The translations under genes were made by a program, and so were the position numbers. DNA of 64,000 nucleotides, taken from contig SYHD01000138.1 in assembly GCA_005799265.1 (NCBI GenBank), positions 1 through 64,000 on the forward strand, in the 5' to 3' direction. This document shows, piece after piece, positions 31,999 to 41,073 of the stretch (the first letter of the stretch is position 1; the number at the start of each line of letters is the position of its first letter). The notes below the pieces were generated by a model. The model ran no database searches. It was given only the letters and a program-made list of their open reading frames with translations, and had not been told where the DNA came from. This DNA comes from Planctomycetia bacterium. Its GTDB lineage: Bacteria; Planctomycetota; Planctomycetia; Gemmatales; Gemmataceae.

Positions 31999-32242
31999 AT
32001 TCCACACTCCTGATGCGAGTCATTGACGGATGCTCGCCCGATGCAAGCAACTCTCTTTCATCTAATGGGACGCTGTTCGCATTGCAAGCGACAATCGGAT
32101 TAAATCTTGATTAGAAGTAATTTTCAGACGCGCGGCGAAAATTGCCATGCGCCAGAAGCATTTTTGCGGCACGGCGCAAAAACGTGACATATGGTTGTTT
32201 GGTTAGGCTGCGCCCCCCAAACGCCAACACGTGAGAGCGGCC

Positions 32243-32692
32243 ATGCTTGTCCTGGACAAATTCAATCAACTCGTGACATATCCCGTCGATAGCGTTTTTC
32301 TTCAGATGCCGCGCGCCCTGGTGGCGTCAGTGCTGGCACTGTTCGTCGATGTTGCGATTCTCGAACTCTGCGTGCGCGTGGTGGGCACGGGGGCGATTCC
32401 GGCAGCGGTCATCGGTTACCTCGTCGGCGGTGTGCTCCAATATGTGCTCTGCTCGGTCTGGGTGTTCTCGACCTCGTTGAAGAACGACGCCGTCGGCTTC
32501 CTCACGTTTACGATCCTGTCGCTCGTCGGCCTGGGCATCACCTGGCTGGTGATGCTGGTCGGCCACGAATGGGCCCAGCTGCCGATTGAAATCGCAAAAT
32601 TCGGCGCCGTCGGCCTGGCGTTCACCTGGAACTTCCTGAGCCGCAAATACTTGCTGTTCAAGCCCGAAAACACCGTGGCGCCTTCCACGTAA
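32243..32692 (+). CDS. GtrA-like membrane protein
   Basis: About 149 residues with four membrane helices: RALVASVLALFVDVAILELC, AAVIGYLVGGVLQYVLCSVW, FTILSLVGLGITWLVMLVG and FGAVGLAFTWNFLSRKYLLF. The last segment, with the WNFLSRKYLLF end, is the signature of GtrA/DPMS-type proteins, which help move or attach lipid-linked sugars. A GTG at 32231 could be used instead of the ATG at 32243. An intrinsic terminator follows. The next genes, a large membrane protein and a UDP-galactopyranose-mutase-like enzyme, also suggest a cell-surface polysaccharide setting. Confidence 0.85.
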   Translation: MLVLDKFNQLVTYPVDSVFLQMPRALVASVLALFVDVAILELCVRVVGTGAIPAAVIGYLVGGVLQYVLCSVWVFSTSLKNDAVGFLTFTILSLVGLGITWLVMLVGHEWAQLPIEIAKFGAVGLAFTWNFLSRKYLLFKPENTVAPST

Positions 32693-32716
32693 TGTGACTA
32701 TCGATGCCATCTCAAG

Positions 32717-32768
32717 AAGCCGCCGGTTCCCGTGGTATTGCCGCGAGGACCGGCGGCTTTAGGTTTTT
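32717..32768 (+). terminator. Intrinsic terminator after the GtrA-like gene
   Basis: Perfect 11-bp stem AAGCCGCCGGT / ACCGGCGGCTT with a 21-base loop, followed by TAGGTTTTT. Confidence 0.85.
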
Positions 32769-32956
32769 GGAACCGAAATATTCATAGTCGGCGATGATCT
32801 TTTGTAAACTCCGCGGGGCGCGGCTTGAAAATAATCTCCGATGGAAAGGAAAGTTGACAATCTTGAGACGAAATTCGGCTTTCGGCTTTTTTTTGACCTA
32901 TAGTTGGGGAGCGAACACGGATTTGTTTGACTCCCTCCAACGGTCCGACAGCACCC

Positions 32957-34960
32957 ATGGTGAATCTTTTTCCAGCCTGGCTTGCCAAGTCCACGGATGC
33001 CTTTCGGAGTTTGGCAGAACAGCCCGTCACCCTCTTTCTGTTGTTGCTCGCCCTCAACGCCGTGGTCCGCCCCTACTCGAACTGCACGCACGATGCGCGG
33101 CTGTATAGTCTGCAAGTGATCAATCAGGCGGAAGGCGGAGCGTACGTGGACGACGTTTTCCTGCGTTACGGGTCGCAAGATCAGTATTCGATCTTCTCGC
33201 GCATCGTCGCGCCCTTGGTGGCGCTGGGCGGATTGCGCAGCACGTTTTTCGTTCTCTATCTGATCTTCAACACCATCTTCCTCTGGGGCTTGTTTCGCCT
33301 GGTCAGGATGCTGATCGCGGATCCTTTCGTGTCCACCACGGCGTTGATCTATCTCGTCAGTGCGGAACTGTACTACGGCGGACACAATATCTTTACCGTC
33401 CATGAACAGTTCTTCACGCCGCGATTGATCGCGACCGGCCTGGCCTTGCATGCGATGGAGCGTCTGTTGTCGCAGCGCTTCGCCGTTTCGTTCGTCCTGC
33501 TCGCGATCGCGATGCTGTTTCACCCGTTGATGGCGTTCGGCGGCGTGCTCATCTGGATCGGCTTTCTCGCCCGGTTGCTGATGAACGATCGCGTTTTCTC
33601 GGCATCGTTGGTGGTGGCGAGCGTGCTGGGCGTGTTGCTGCTGTCGTTTCCGCCGCTCGCGCTCCGTGTATTCGGCGAAATCGACGACGACTGGCACGAC
33701 ATGATTCGTCTCGCCGTCCAGTACAACTATCCTGACAGCTGGGGCATTTCCGACTGGCTCAACCATCTATTCATGTTCGCCTTGAGCGCGGCCGGCGCCT
33801 GTTGGCTCTATCGCGCCGACCCGATCCGGTCGCGTTTTCTGGGCATCGCAACGCTGATTGGCGTCATTGGTCTGGCAGCGACGTTTGTTGCCTCGCTTTC
33901 CCCCTACGCACTATTGTTTCAAGGCCAGCCGTACCGGGCCGTGTGGATTCTGAAGATCCTGCAAGCCCCGCTGGGCTTCATGATCTTCGCCCGCTGCTGC
34001 CAATCGGCCGCGCTGCTGCCCCGCGTGACGGCCATTGCGTTGGCGGCGTTCTTCCTGACGGTCAGCTTCGACCCGAATCAACTCATGATGTTACTTTTTG
34101 TTTTGCCGCTCGCGATCTTTTATTGGCGCAAACTCGAAGATCCCGTTCGGCCCGATTGGTGGTATCGCGCGGCTCTGTCCACACTCATCGCCGGCGCGAT
34201 GGGCTGGATGCTCTATCGCTGGGGCTTTATCATCGCCCAGCATGAGACCATTCTCACCTACTACGATCAAGCCGACCTGATTCGCGTCTTCATAAAGTGC
34301 GTGCCCGCGCTATTCTGGGTGGGCGCAGTCTTCCTGGCGCTCCGCTGGCTTGGTTCAAAAGGCGAATCACGCACGCTCGGCTGGGGCTGTCTGTTGCTGG
34401 CGCTGGCGTTGCCGACGGTGTATTTTGGGCTCGATGTGATCGGTGCAACGCGCAGTCGCTTGACGCGTCACGGTGCTGATATTGCCTTCGCGCGGGAAGT
34501 GATCGTGGCGCGCGGACAACGTCGGATTCCGGCAGTCTATTCATCGCTGGGCCGTGCCGATCAAGTCTGGCTCGACCTGCGTGCGACCAGTTATTACGAC
34601 CCCCTCCAGACTGCGGGCGTCATGTTTCGCCGAGACACCGCGCTTGAGCTGCGCCGCCGTAGCGAGCTCATTCGCAATTTCGAGATGGCCCGTCTGCGCA
34701 AGCAAACGATGTTCCTTTCCGACGACGTCAAAGAGGCGCTGGAGAGCATGTATCAAACGAAGTTCGACGGCCCCGGCCCCAGCGAGGCGGACCTGGCCCG
34801 GCTTTGTCAGGAACCTGGTCTGGACTTTGTCGTCATCCCTCATGAATTCCCTGGCCTCTACGCGGCCAGCAATGGTCGGATTTTTGTGTACGAGTGTGCG
34901 CAAGTGAGCCGCTTGCGGCTTAGCGCTCGCAGTGAAATGCCGCGTTGTTGCGAGCGCTGA
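32957..34960 (+). CDS. Large polytopic membrane protein, glycosyltransferase-C-like architecture
   Basis: ATG 32957 gives 667 residues (a TTG start at 32927 is possible). At least ten membrane helices fill residues 20-480, for example VTLFLLLLALNAVV, LLSFPPLALRVFGE and AFFLTVSFDP. An extracytoplasmic loop after the first helix is rich in Asp and Tyr (NCTHDARLYSLQVINQ ... DDVFLRYG). A soluble domain of about 190 residues ends the protein. This plan is like lipid-linked-sugar glycosyltransferases (GT-C), but I see no certain catalytic motif. The last 17 codons are encoded by a palindromic repeat, so the natural C-terminus has been changed. Confidence 0.75.
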   Translation: MVNLFPAWLAKSTDAFRSLAEQPVTLFLLLLALNAVVRPYSNCTHDARLYSLQVINQAEGGAYVDDVFLRYGSQDQYSIFSRIVAPLVALGGLRSTFFVLYLIFNTIFLWGLFRLVRMLIADPFVSTTALIYLVSAELYYGGHNIFTVHEQFFTPRLIATGLALHAMERLLSQRFAVSFVLLAIAMLFHPLMAFGGVLIWIGFLARLLMNDRVFSASLVVASVLGVLLLSFPPLALRVFGEIDDDWHDMIRLAVQYNYPDSWGISDWLNHLFMFALSAAGACWLYRADPIRSRFLGIATLIGVIGLAATFVASLSPYALLFQGQPYRAVWILKILQAPLGFMIFARCCQSAALLPRVTAIALAAFFLTVSFDPNQLMMLLFVLPLAIFYWRKLEDPVRPDWWYRAALSTLIAGAMGWMLYRWGFIIAQHETILTYYDQADLIRVFIKCVPALFWVGAVFLALRWLGSKGESRTLGWGCLLLALALPTVYFGLDVIGATRSRLTRHGADIAFAREVIVARGQRRIPAVYSSLGRADQVWLDLRATSYYDPLQTAGVMFRRDTALELRRRSELIRNFEMARLRKQTMFLSDDVKEALESMYQTKFDGPGPSEADLARLCQEPGLDFVVIPHEFPGLYAASNGRIFVYECAQVSRLRLSARSEMPRCCER

Positions 34961-34972
34961 GCCGCGAGCGAC
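34907..34972. repeat. Palindromic repeat overlapping the 3' end of a gene
   Basis: GAGCCGCTTGCGGCTTAGCG with CTCGCA pairs with TGCGAGCGCTGAGCCGCGAG (imperfect). The left arm is read as the C-terminal residues LRLSARSEM of the membrane protein, and its stop (TGA 34958-34960) is in the right arm. Confidence 0.8.
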
Positions 34973-35000
34973 TAAAAACCCTTGATACGAGGAACTCCCC

Positions 35001-36530
35001 ATGACTCATCCCAATAACGTCGCCATCATCGGCGCTGGTCCCGCAGGCCTCACCGCCGGCTATCTTCTGAGCAAAGAGGGCGTCCCCGTCACGATCCTCG
35101 AAGCGGATCCAACTTACGTCGGCGGCATCGCGCGCACCGCCAAATACAAGGGCTACCACTTCGACATCGGCGGCCATCGCTTCTTCTCGAAATCGAAGGA
35201 AGTCGAAGACCTCTGGACCGAGCTGCTCCCCAACGACATGCTCGACCGCCCCCGCTCGAGCCGCATCTTCTATCGCGACAGCTTCTTCTCCTATCCGCTC
35301 AAAGCCGGCGAGGCGCTCAGGAAGCTCGGCATCTTCGAATCGACGCGCTGCGTCTTCTCGTACTTCTGGGCCAAGCTACTGCCGGTCAAGAACCCGAAGA
35401 GCTTCGAGGACTGGGTGTCGAACCAGTTCGGCAAACGCCTGTTCAACATCTTCTTCAAGACCTACACGGAGAAGGTCTGGGGCATGAGCTGCAAGGAGAT
35501 ATCCGCCGACTGGGCTGCCCAGCGCATCAAGGGTTTGTCCTTGTGGTCGGCCGCGTGGAACTCGCTGTGCAAGCCGAAGCCTCGCGCTGCCGGCGCCGAC
35601 AAGAAGAACGTCATCAAGTCGCTGATCGACACCTTCCGCTACCCGCGCCGCGGCCCCGGCATGATGTGGGACGCCGCCGCCGAACGAATCAAAGAAATGG
35701 GCGGCGACATCGAAATGGGCATGAAGGTCGTCGCCTGCCATTACGACGCGGCCTCCAAGCTCTGGACCACGACGTACCAGGACAAGGACGGCAACAAACA
35801 CACGATCGAATCGAAGCACGTGATCTCGTCGGCGCCGATGAAGCAGCTCGTCAACGGCATCACGCCGAAGATGCCGGAGCACGTCATCAAGGCCGCCGAT
35901 TCGCTGAAGTATCGCGACTTCCTCACGGTGGTCTTGATCCTGAAAGACCGCAACGCCTTCGACGACAACTGGATCTACATCCACGATCCGAGCGTGCAGG
36001 TGGGCCGCATTCAGAACTTCAAGAGCTGGTCGCCGGAGATGGTCGCCTATCCGTCGATGACCTGTTATGGCCTGGAATACTTCTGCTTCGAAGGCGACGG
36101 CCTGTGGAATTCAACTGACGCCGACCTGATCGAGCAAGCCAAGCGCGAACTCGCCAAGATCGGCATCGCGAAGCCGGAAGACATCGTGGACGGCACGGTG
36201 GTGCGGCAACCGAAGGCGTACCCGGTCTACGACGACGATTACGCCAAGCACGTCAACACGATCCGCGAGGAACTGGACAAGAACTACCCGAACCTGCACC
36301 TGGTCGGCCGCAACGGCATGCACAAGTACAACAACCAGGACCACGCCATGATGACGGCGATGCTGTGCGCGAAAAACATCGTCGCCGGCGAAGCGGTCTT
36401 CGATCTGTGGCAAGTGAACCAGGACGCGGAGTACCACGAAGCCGGCAAAGCGGGCGAGCAGCAGACGAGCGGGGCGACGGGGCTGCGCATGGTGCCGACG
36501 AAAGTGAAGGAAGCGGCAGCGGCGTCGTAA
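35001..36530 (+). CDS. FAD-dependent oxidoreductase, UDP-galactopyranose mutase / amine oxidase type
   Basis: A 509-residue flavoprotein with GAGGAA before the ATG. The dinucleotide fold opens [20 protein letters not shown] and is followed by Glu in VTILEAD, then [16 protein letters not shown], a motif seen in UDP-galactopyranose mutase-like enzymes. Further motifs are [18 protein letters not shown] and [16 protein letters not shown], and FAD contacts [20 protein letters not shown] at the end. No signal peptide. Members act on sugars of the cell surface or on phytoene/protoporphyrinogen-like substrates. Next to GtrA-like and GT-C-like genes a surface-glycan role seems more likely. Confidence 0.88.
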   Translation: MTHPNNVAIIGAGPAGLTAGYLLSKEGVPVTILEADPTYVGGIARTAKYKGYHFDIGGHRFFSKSKEVEDLWTELLPNDMLDRPRSSRIFYRDSFFSYPLKAGEALRKLGIFESTRCVFSYFWAKLLPVKNPKSFEDWVSNQFGKRLFNIFFKTYTEKVWGMSCKEISADWAAQRIKGLSLWSAAWNSLCKPKPRAAGADKKNVIKSLIDTFRYPRRGPGMMWDAAAERIKEMGGDIEMGMKVVACHYDAASKLWTTTYQDKDGNKHTIESKHVISSAPMKQLVNGITPKMPEHVIKAADSLKYRDFLTVVLILKDRNAFDDNWIYIHDPSVQVGRIQNFKSWSPEMVAYPSMTCYGLEYFCFEGDGLWNSTDADLIEQAKRELAKIGIAKPEDIVDGTVVRQPKAYPVYDDDYAKHVNTIREELDKNYPNLHLVGRNGMHKYNNQDHAMMTAMLCAKNIVAGEAVFDLWQVNQDAEYHEAGKAGEQQTSGATGLRMVPTKVKEAAAAS

Positions 36531-36617
36531 TCAGAGGCTGAAACGTAACCCAAGGCGGCGCTGCGCTCTGCCGTGAGCTGGTTTGGGCCCTTTCAGGGCC
36601 GAAGCCGGGCGGTTGGA

Positions 36618-36887
36618 TCACGCCACTTCCAGCAACGCCTGCGGGTTCTTCGCCGCGATCATCAGCAGCGTTCGCGCGGCTCCCGAAGGCGCTCGGCGGC
36701 CTTGCTCCCAATCTTGCAAGGTCCGCACCGATACGTCGAGCAGCTTGGCGAACTGCGCTTGCGACAATCCCGTCTTCTCCCGAATCGCCGTGACGCTCGG
36801 CACGGTCGTCACCCGGCCGTGTTCGCCGCGTTTGAGTTCGCGCAACCCTTGTAGAATCTCGGCGCCGATGTTTCGCTTCTTAGCCAT
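36618..36887 (-). CDS. higA: XRE-type antitoxin, HigA/Xre-like
   Basis: An 89-residue protein with a helix-turn-helix, REKTGLSQAQFAKLLDVSVR followed by TLQDWEQGRRAPSGAA. It overlaps the upstream toxin gene by eight bases. The order toxin then antitoxin is the HigBA-type arrangement. It should bind and neutralise the toxin and repress the pair. Confidence 0.9.
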   Translation of the reverse strand: MAKKRNIGAEILQGLRELKRGEHGRVTTVPSVTAIREKTGLSQAQFAKLLDVSVRTLQDWEQGRRAPSGAARTLLMIAAKNPQALLEVA

Positions 36888-37212
36888 TTTCGATTTCTTC
36901 CCGGATCTTCTTCAGAACGTCCGCCGAAATAGTGTCGGTGACGTTCTTCGGATACATGGTAACGAGCCAGATCTCCTCTTCGGCGAAGCGCATGAAGTAG
37001 ATGATGCGGTAGCCGCCGCGCTTGCCGCGTCCCTTGGCGCGCCATCGAATTTTGTGGACGCCGCCGGAACCAGGGATAACATCGCCCGCTTCCGGAGACT
37101 CAATCAAGGCGGTCTGAAGTTCGCGATATTCCTCGTCCGTCAAGTAGTCCTTGACAAGGCGGGTGAACAGCTTGGTTTCGATGAACGTGAACACATTCAG
37201 TGTATACGGCAT
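36880..37212 (-). CDS. higB: RelE/HigB-type toxin
   Basis: A 110-residue RelE-superfamily protein with LVKDYLTDEEYRELQTALIE, then GSGGVHKIRWRAKGRGKRGG, YRIIYFMRFAEEEIWLVTMY and a terminal helix. RelE-type toxins cut messenger RNA on the ribosome. The basic KGRGKRGG stretch and the Tyr that follows are typical of the HigB-2 branch. It precedes its antitoxin, overlapping by eight bases. Confidence 0.9.
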   Translation of the reverse strand: MPYTLNVFTFIETKLFTRLVKDYLTDEEYRELQTALIESPEAGDVIPGSGGVHKIRWRAKGRGKRGGYRIIYFMRFAEEEIWLVTMYPKNVTDTISADVLKKIREEIENG

Positions 37213-37340
37213 TGCCGTATCGAGTCAAGCTGATTTCGCGCGTGGCCGAGCAAAGCATGGGCACGAGATGAATCATCGCAGCGATTCGGAGCAGACGGCA
37301 GGACGGGAATCTTGCCGCCATGTGAATGCGAAAACGTAAT

Positions 37341-38066
37341 TCACTCAGCGCTACTTCTCGTCCAGCTCAGCACAAGCAAGACGATCCCCCCGACGACGCC
37401 GATAAGCCCGGCAAAACAACAACAGCCGCCCGCGACCATGGCACCGATGGAAGTTTCTGACGAAGACGGCGAACGGCCATCCTCCAGGATGACGATTTTG
37501 TTGAAGTCGATCTTGGGGAAGTCATCTTTGATAAGCTGCTTCTCTTCGCGCGTGAGCGAGCTGATTTCGTTGATGACGAGGCCGCGGATCGAATTCTCGG
37601 CGCGCACGAAATCCAGGGGGATGTCGTCGATCTTCTTGAAGCGTTTTGTCTTGACCAGGACGACGAAGTGTGCGGGCACGGGGAAATCGATTTCAATCGG
37701 AACCTTATCCAGACTGCCGAACTTGGCCTTGAGCTTGTCCAGCTCTTTCATGTCCGGATTGGTCGAGGAAACGATGGGATAGAAAGTGTAATCCACCTTC
37801 ACGTTGCCGCCGGGCTCAACTTTGCCTTTTTTCTTGGTCTTGAACGAATAGATGCTGCTGTCGTAGAGGGCGTGATGCTCGCCGAGTTTGATATGGTTGT
37901 TGACCACCTTTTCGCCGGCTTCCAGCTTCGCCAGGTCCATCACGACCGGTTCGGCAGTGGCATTGGTGCTCACTTTGTTTTCCATCCAGCCCCAAACAGA
38001 CAGGCCGCAACCCGCGAACGCAAGCAGTAGGCTCACTCCCAGCAAGGCTCGGGCAAGAAATTTCAT
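37341..38066 (-). CDS. Membrane-anchored protein of unknown function
   Basis: I start at ATG 38066, six bases after GGAG; upstream open frame is unlikely. The product has 241 residues: one N-terminal hydrophobic segment (LARALLGVSLLLAFAGCGLS) with a lipobox-like FAGC, an extracytoplasmic part of about 170 residues with beta-strand motifs (GGNVKVDYTFYPI, DFPVPAHFVVLVKTKRFKKI) and a C-terminal membrane span preceded by three Cys (GGCCCFAGLIGVVGG). Two-span anchoring with the middle part outside is likely. No family was recognised. Confidence 0.72.
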   Translation of the reverse strand: MKFLARALLGVSLLLAFAGCGLSVWGWMENKVSTNATAEPVVMDLAKLEAGEKVVNNHIKLGEHHALYDSSIYSFKTKKKGKVEPGGNVKVDYTFYPIVSSTNPDMKELDKLKAKFGSLDKVPIEIDFPVPAHFVVLVKTKRFKKIDDIPLDFVRAENSIRGLVINEISSLTREEKQLIKDDFPKIDFNKIVILEDGRSPSSSETSIGAMVAGGCCCFAGLIGVVGGIVLLVLSWTRSSAE

Positions 38067-38379
38067 GTACATCTCCGAAAAGGAACCGCCACGCGGCATC
38101 CTCCTGAGTAGTCGCGCGCAAAAGAACCCAGGTCCATTCACTCGGTTCGTCCGGGAACCGCGCCCAGATGCAGAACGTTGCAGGTCAAAGTTTGGGTTGA
38201 AAAGTGATTCTACCTGATCCGCCGGGGACTGGCGAGCAAATTGGTGTAGTCGTTCTGCTTTGGTCACGCCAACTCAACGCAACCGTCCGCTCCGCCACTT
38301 GTGAAGCGGCGTGGGCGGCTTCTTGATCACACGTCGCACCCTCACCCCCGGCCTCTCTCCCAGAGGGAGAGGGGAGAAA
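38067..38379. other. Intergenic stretch with a CCCCTCTCCC-class palindrome
   Basis: No gene is seen. At 38341-38376 is a copy of the palindrome CCTCTCTCCCAGAGGGAGAG; it lies directly behind the stop codon of the DAHP synthase gene. The left part probably holds the promoter of the gene at 37341. Confidence 0.6.
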
Positions 38380-39393
38380 TTACATCGCGCGGCCTAGCGC
38401 CGTGGCGATCTTGCGGCACTCGGCCATCAGTTCGCGGAAGGCGGCCGGCGTCAGCGATTGATAGCCGTCGCTCATCGCTTTTTCCGGGTTAGGGTGCACT
38501 TCGAGGATGAGGCCGTCAGCTCCAGCCGCGATCGATGCGACTGCCATCGGCGTTACCAGACTCGCTTTGCCGGTGCCGTGGCTCGGATCGACGACGACGG
38601 GCAGATGCGTCGTCTGGTGCAGGTACGGCACGGTCGCGAGCGGCAACGTGAAGCGTGTGTGGTCCTCGAAGGTGCGGATGCCCCGTTCGCAGAGCATCAC
38701 GTTGGGGTTCCCCGTCTTTAGGATGTACTCGGCGGCGAGGAGGAATTCGTCCATCGTGGCACTGGGCCCGCGCTTCAAGAGGACTGTCTTGCCGGATTCG
38801 CCGACGGCTTCGAGCAGCGGATAGTTCTGCATGTTGCGGGCGCCGACTTGCAACACGTCGGTGTAGCGGGCGACCATGGGCACATGCTCGGGCGCCATCA
38901 CCTCGGTGACGATCGCCAAGCCCGTCGCCGCGCGCGCCTCGGCGAGCAGTTCCAGGCCCTTCTCCTTCAAACCTTGAAAACTGTACGGACTGGTGCGCGG
39001 CTTGAAGGCGCCGCCGCGCAGGCCCGTGGCGCCGGCTTCGCGCACGGCGTGGGCGACTTCGAGGATTTGCTCGCGCGTCTCGACGGAGCAGGGCCCCGCT
39101 ATGACGCCGATCGTGCCGGCGCCGACTTTGAGCTTGAGGACCTCGACGCAGGTGGGGGCCTTTCTGACCTCGGTGGAGGCCATCTTGTAGGGAGCGAGAA
39201 TGGGCACGACTTTTTCCACGCCATCCCCCGTTTCCAGGGCTTGCTTGGCCCCGTCGCGTTTTTCGCCGAGGGCACAGACCACGGTGCGATCGGTGCCGAC
39301 GATCAGCTGGCTCTTCAGGCCGAGCCCGGCGATGAGTTCGACGATGTGGTCGATTTGCTTTTGGGTTGACCCGGGTTTCATGACGACGATCAT
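38380..39393 (-). CDS. aroF: 3-deoxy-7-phosphoheptulonate (DAHP) synthase with N-terminal regulatory domain
   Basis: The ATG at 39393 has GAAGGAG upstream and gives 337 residues. Residues 1-70 form the ferredoxin-like domain of Thermotoga-type enzymes ([20 protein letters not shown]), which binds aromatic amino acids. The catalytic barrel has [66 protein letters not shown] and VDPSHGTGK. It joins phosphoenolpyruvate and erythrose-4-phosphate, the first step of the shikimate pathway. Upstream on the same strand lies a likely attenuator (39527-39660), so transcription probably responds to tryptophan supply in addition to enzyme feedback. Confidence 0.95.
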   Translation of the reverse strand: MIVVMKPGSTQKQIDHIVELIAGLGLKSQLIVGTDRTVVCALGEKRDGAKQALETGDGVEKVVPILAPYKMASTEVRKAPTCVEVLKLKVGAGTIGVIAGPCSVETREQILEVAHAVREAGATGLRGGAFKPRTSPYSFQGLKEKGLELLAEARAATGLAIVTEVMAPEHVPMVARYTDVLQVGARNMQNYPLLEAVGESGKTVLLKRGPSATMDEFLLAAEYILKTGNPNVMLCERGIRTFEDHTRFTLPLATVPYLHQTTHLPVVVDPSHGTGKASLVTPMAVASIAAGADGLILEVHPNPEKAMSDGYQSLTPAAFRELMAECRKIATALGRAM

Positions 39394-39410
39394 GACACAC
39401 TCCTTCGTCG

Positions 39411-39478
39411 CTTGTCGTTTAGCGCTCGCGGAGATGGGCCAGCACATTGGCGCATCACCGCGAGCGCCAAACGGCAAG
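39411..39478. repeat. GTTTAGCGCTCGC-class palindrome in the aroF leader
   Basis: The arms begin CTTGTCGTTTAGCGCTCGCG and end with a near-complement (few mismatches) at 39478. It lies between the attenuator terminator and the aroF ribosome-binding site. Confidence 0.8.
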
Positions 39479-39526
39479 CGGCTTCTTCAAGAAATCAACC
39501 GTTGCCACGGACAACGGACAACGGAC

Positions 39527-39567
39527 AAAAAAAGAGACGCCCCGGCCAGATACGGGCCGAGGCGTCT
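39527..39567 (-). terminator. Attenuator terminator in the aroF leader
   Basis: Read on the minus strand: AGACGCCTCGGCC, a 7-base loop, GGCCGGGGCGTCT (13 pairs, one G-U), then C and seven T. It sits 134 bases before the aroF start codon and would stop transcription before the gene. Its left arm can alternatively pair with an upstream segment. Confidence 0.85.
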
Positions 39568-39575
39568 TACAAATT

Positions 39576-39622
39576 GTGGCTGCTTCCGACGGCAGCCCGT
39601 CGGCTGCTACTGAAGCAGCCAC
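39576..39622 (-). promoter_or_regulatory. Leader hairpin with antiterminator segment upstream of aroF
   Basis: GTGGCTGCTT (39622-39613) pairs perfectly with AAGCAGCCAC (39585-39576), forming a protecting hairpin whose first arm includes the leader Trp codon. The loop side segment ACGGGCTG (39600-39593) can instead pair over eight positions (one G-U) with CGGCCCGT (39559-39552), which is the left arm of the terminator. The two states are mutually exclusive, as in ribosome-controlled attenuators. A TTGACA box on the same strand lies at 39693-39698, without a clear -10 box. Confidence 0.75.
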
Positions 39623-39642
39623 CTCTGGTTACCACTACTCAC
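39607..39642 (-). CDS. Leader peptide of the aroF attenuator
   Basis: GTG start at 39642, preceded by GGAAGGAGGTGG at the right distance (seven bases from GGAGG). It encodes the 11-residue peptide MSSGNQRWLLQ and ends in TAG. The single Trp codon lies in the first arm of the leader hairpin. When charged tRNA-Trp is scarce a ribosome would stall there and free the antiterminator segment. An overlapping 23-codon frame from GTG 39635 has a worse ribosome-binding distance. Confidence 0.68.
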   Translation of the reverse strand: MSSGNQRWLLQ

Positions 39643-39859
39643 TAGACCACCTCCTTCCGCTAAAGCCACCCTGCAAGGCCGTCGGCGACCAGTGTCAACC
39701 GCCCGCAGGCTCTAGCCCGTCACGCCACGATAGCGTGACCCAATATATCCCAATTCTAACGTCGCGCCGTCCGGACTTCAATACGCTCTTGAAAAAATCA
39801 CGTTGGCGGCGCAGAATAGGTGAATTCACCGGCCCCCGTCTCGCGAATGGAGTCGCGTC

Positions 39860-40933
39860 ATGGTCTCTCGCATTGCCGTCGTTTTCTCGCTTCTCGGATT
39901 CTTCTTTCTGTTCCCCGATCCAGATCCCGCGGACGCCTGCTGTGCAGTCTCCTCCTTCGGCAAGCCGGTCGTCAACGCGGATCAAAGCGTCATCATCATC
40001 TGGGACGCGGCGAACAAGACGCAGCACTTCATTCGCCGGGCGTCGTTCAAGGGCGACGCGGACGATTTCGGCTTTTTGATACCGTCGCCGACGCAGCCGG
40101 AGCTGTCCGAATCGGGCAATGAAGCGTTTCCTTATCTGCAAAAGCTGACCGAGCCGGAGACGCAAACCCGGCTGCGCCCGATCAGCTTCGGTTGTAGCGT
40201 GGCCACGATGAGGGATGCGCCGGGCCTCGCCTGGTCGAACGTGACGGTTCTCGAAGAAAAAACTGTTGCAGGCTTCCACGCCGCAGTACTGGAAACGAAT
40301 TCGACGACCGCGCTCGTACAATGGCTGAAGCAGCATGGCTACGCTTTCTCGCCTGAAGTCGAGGCGTGGGCCAAGCCGTATGTCGAACAGGGCTGGAAGA
40401 TCACCGCTCTCAAAGTCGCGCAGGACAAGGACGTCATCGGCAAGAGCGTGTCGGCGGGCGCCTTGCGCATGTCTTTCAAGACCGATCGCCCGCTGTTCCC
40501 GTATCGGGAACCGGAGTACAAGGGCATCAACGAGGCGCTCGGCGTCAAACAGCGGCTCCTGCGCATCTACTTTCTCGCCGAGGCGCGTTATCAGGGCGAC
40601 CTGACGAAAACGCAAGCGTGGTCCGGCAAAGTCGCCTGGTCGGGCAAACTCAAGGCCCGGGAGCGTTCGAGGATCTATCAACTGTTGAAGTTGCCCGAAG
40701 CGAGTGACCCGATGCCGTTCTGGCTGACGGAGTTCGAGGATAACTGGTCGTACCAGCTTGCCCCGGCAGACGTCTATTTCACGCGTGCCGCCAATCAGGA
40801 CGCCGTCAAACGCGAACCGATCGTTCGCTACGTGTCGAGCCGGTATCCGACGGACGTGGCACTCTACGCCATGGTCGCGATTGCGTTCGTGCCGGCGCTG
40901 GTTCGGTGGACGAGAATGAGCCGCGACCGTTAG
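39860..40933 (+). CDS. Exported DUF2330 protein
   Basis: A 357-residue protein with GGAG before the ATG. It has a signal peptide (MVSRIAVVFSLLGFFFLFP), then PADACCAVSSFGKPVVNADQ and SVIIIWDAANKTQHFIRRAS, the standard DUF2330 opening with paired Cys. The body includes ADDFGFLIPSPTQPEL. A C-terminal membrane span is near VALYAMVAIAFVPALVRW. The function of the family is unknown; proteins are anchored outside the cytoplasm. The last codons, Ser-Arg-Asp-Arg-stop, come from the left arm of a palindromic repeat. Confidence 0.9.
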   Translation: MVSRIAVVFSLLGFFFLFPDPDPADACCAVSSFGKPVVNADQSVIIIWDAANKTQHFIRRASFKGDADDFGFLIPSPTQPELSESGNEAFPYLQKLTEPETQTRLRPISFGCSVATMRDAPGLAWSNVTVLEEKTVAGFHAAVLETNSTTALVQWLKQHGYAFSPEVEAWAKPYVEQGWKITALKVAQDKDVIGKSVSAGALRMSFKTDRPLFPYREPEYKGINEALGVKQRLLRIYFLAEARYQGDLTKTQAWSGKVAWSGKLKARERSRIYQLLKLPEASDPMPFWLTEFEDNWSYQLAPADVYFTRAANQDAVKREPIVRYVSSRYPTDVALYAMVAIAFVPALVRWTRMSRDR

Positions 40934-40972
40934 GGAGCGTTTTCCTTTCACCGCTCCCTGACGGTCGCGGCT
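40919..40972. repeat. Palindromic repeat AGCCGCGACCGTTAGGGAGC class, supplying a stop codon
   Basis: Two 21-bp arms with one mismatch and a 12-base loop. TAG at 40931-40933 is the stop codon of the DUF2330 gene. Half copies occur near 3570, 29010 and 43435. Confidence 0.9.
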
Positions 40973-41073
40973 CGGCGCGGGAAAATTGCTCTAGTTTTTC
41001 GTGAGGAAAGCGAAGACAATACAGATGAAAGGATAAGGATAGTCCCAAAATCGTCATAGCTGAGGAGTAACGC

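Noticed and set aside
39567-39635. Alternative 23-codon leader peptide (GTG at 39635)
   Set aside because: Its start is about 14 bases from GGAGG, too far, and it has no Trp, Phe or Tyr run that would sense aromatic amino acids apart from one Phe.
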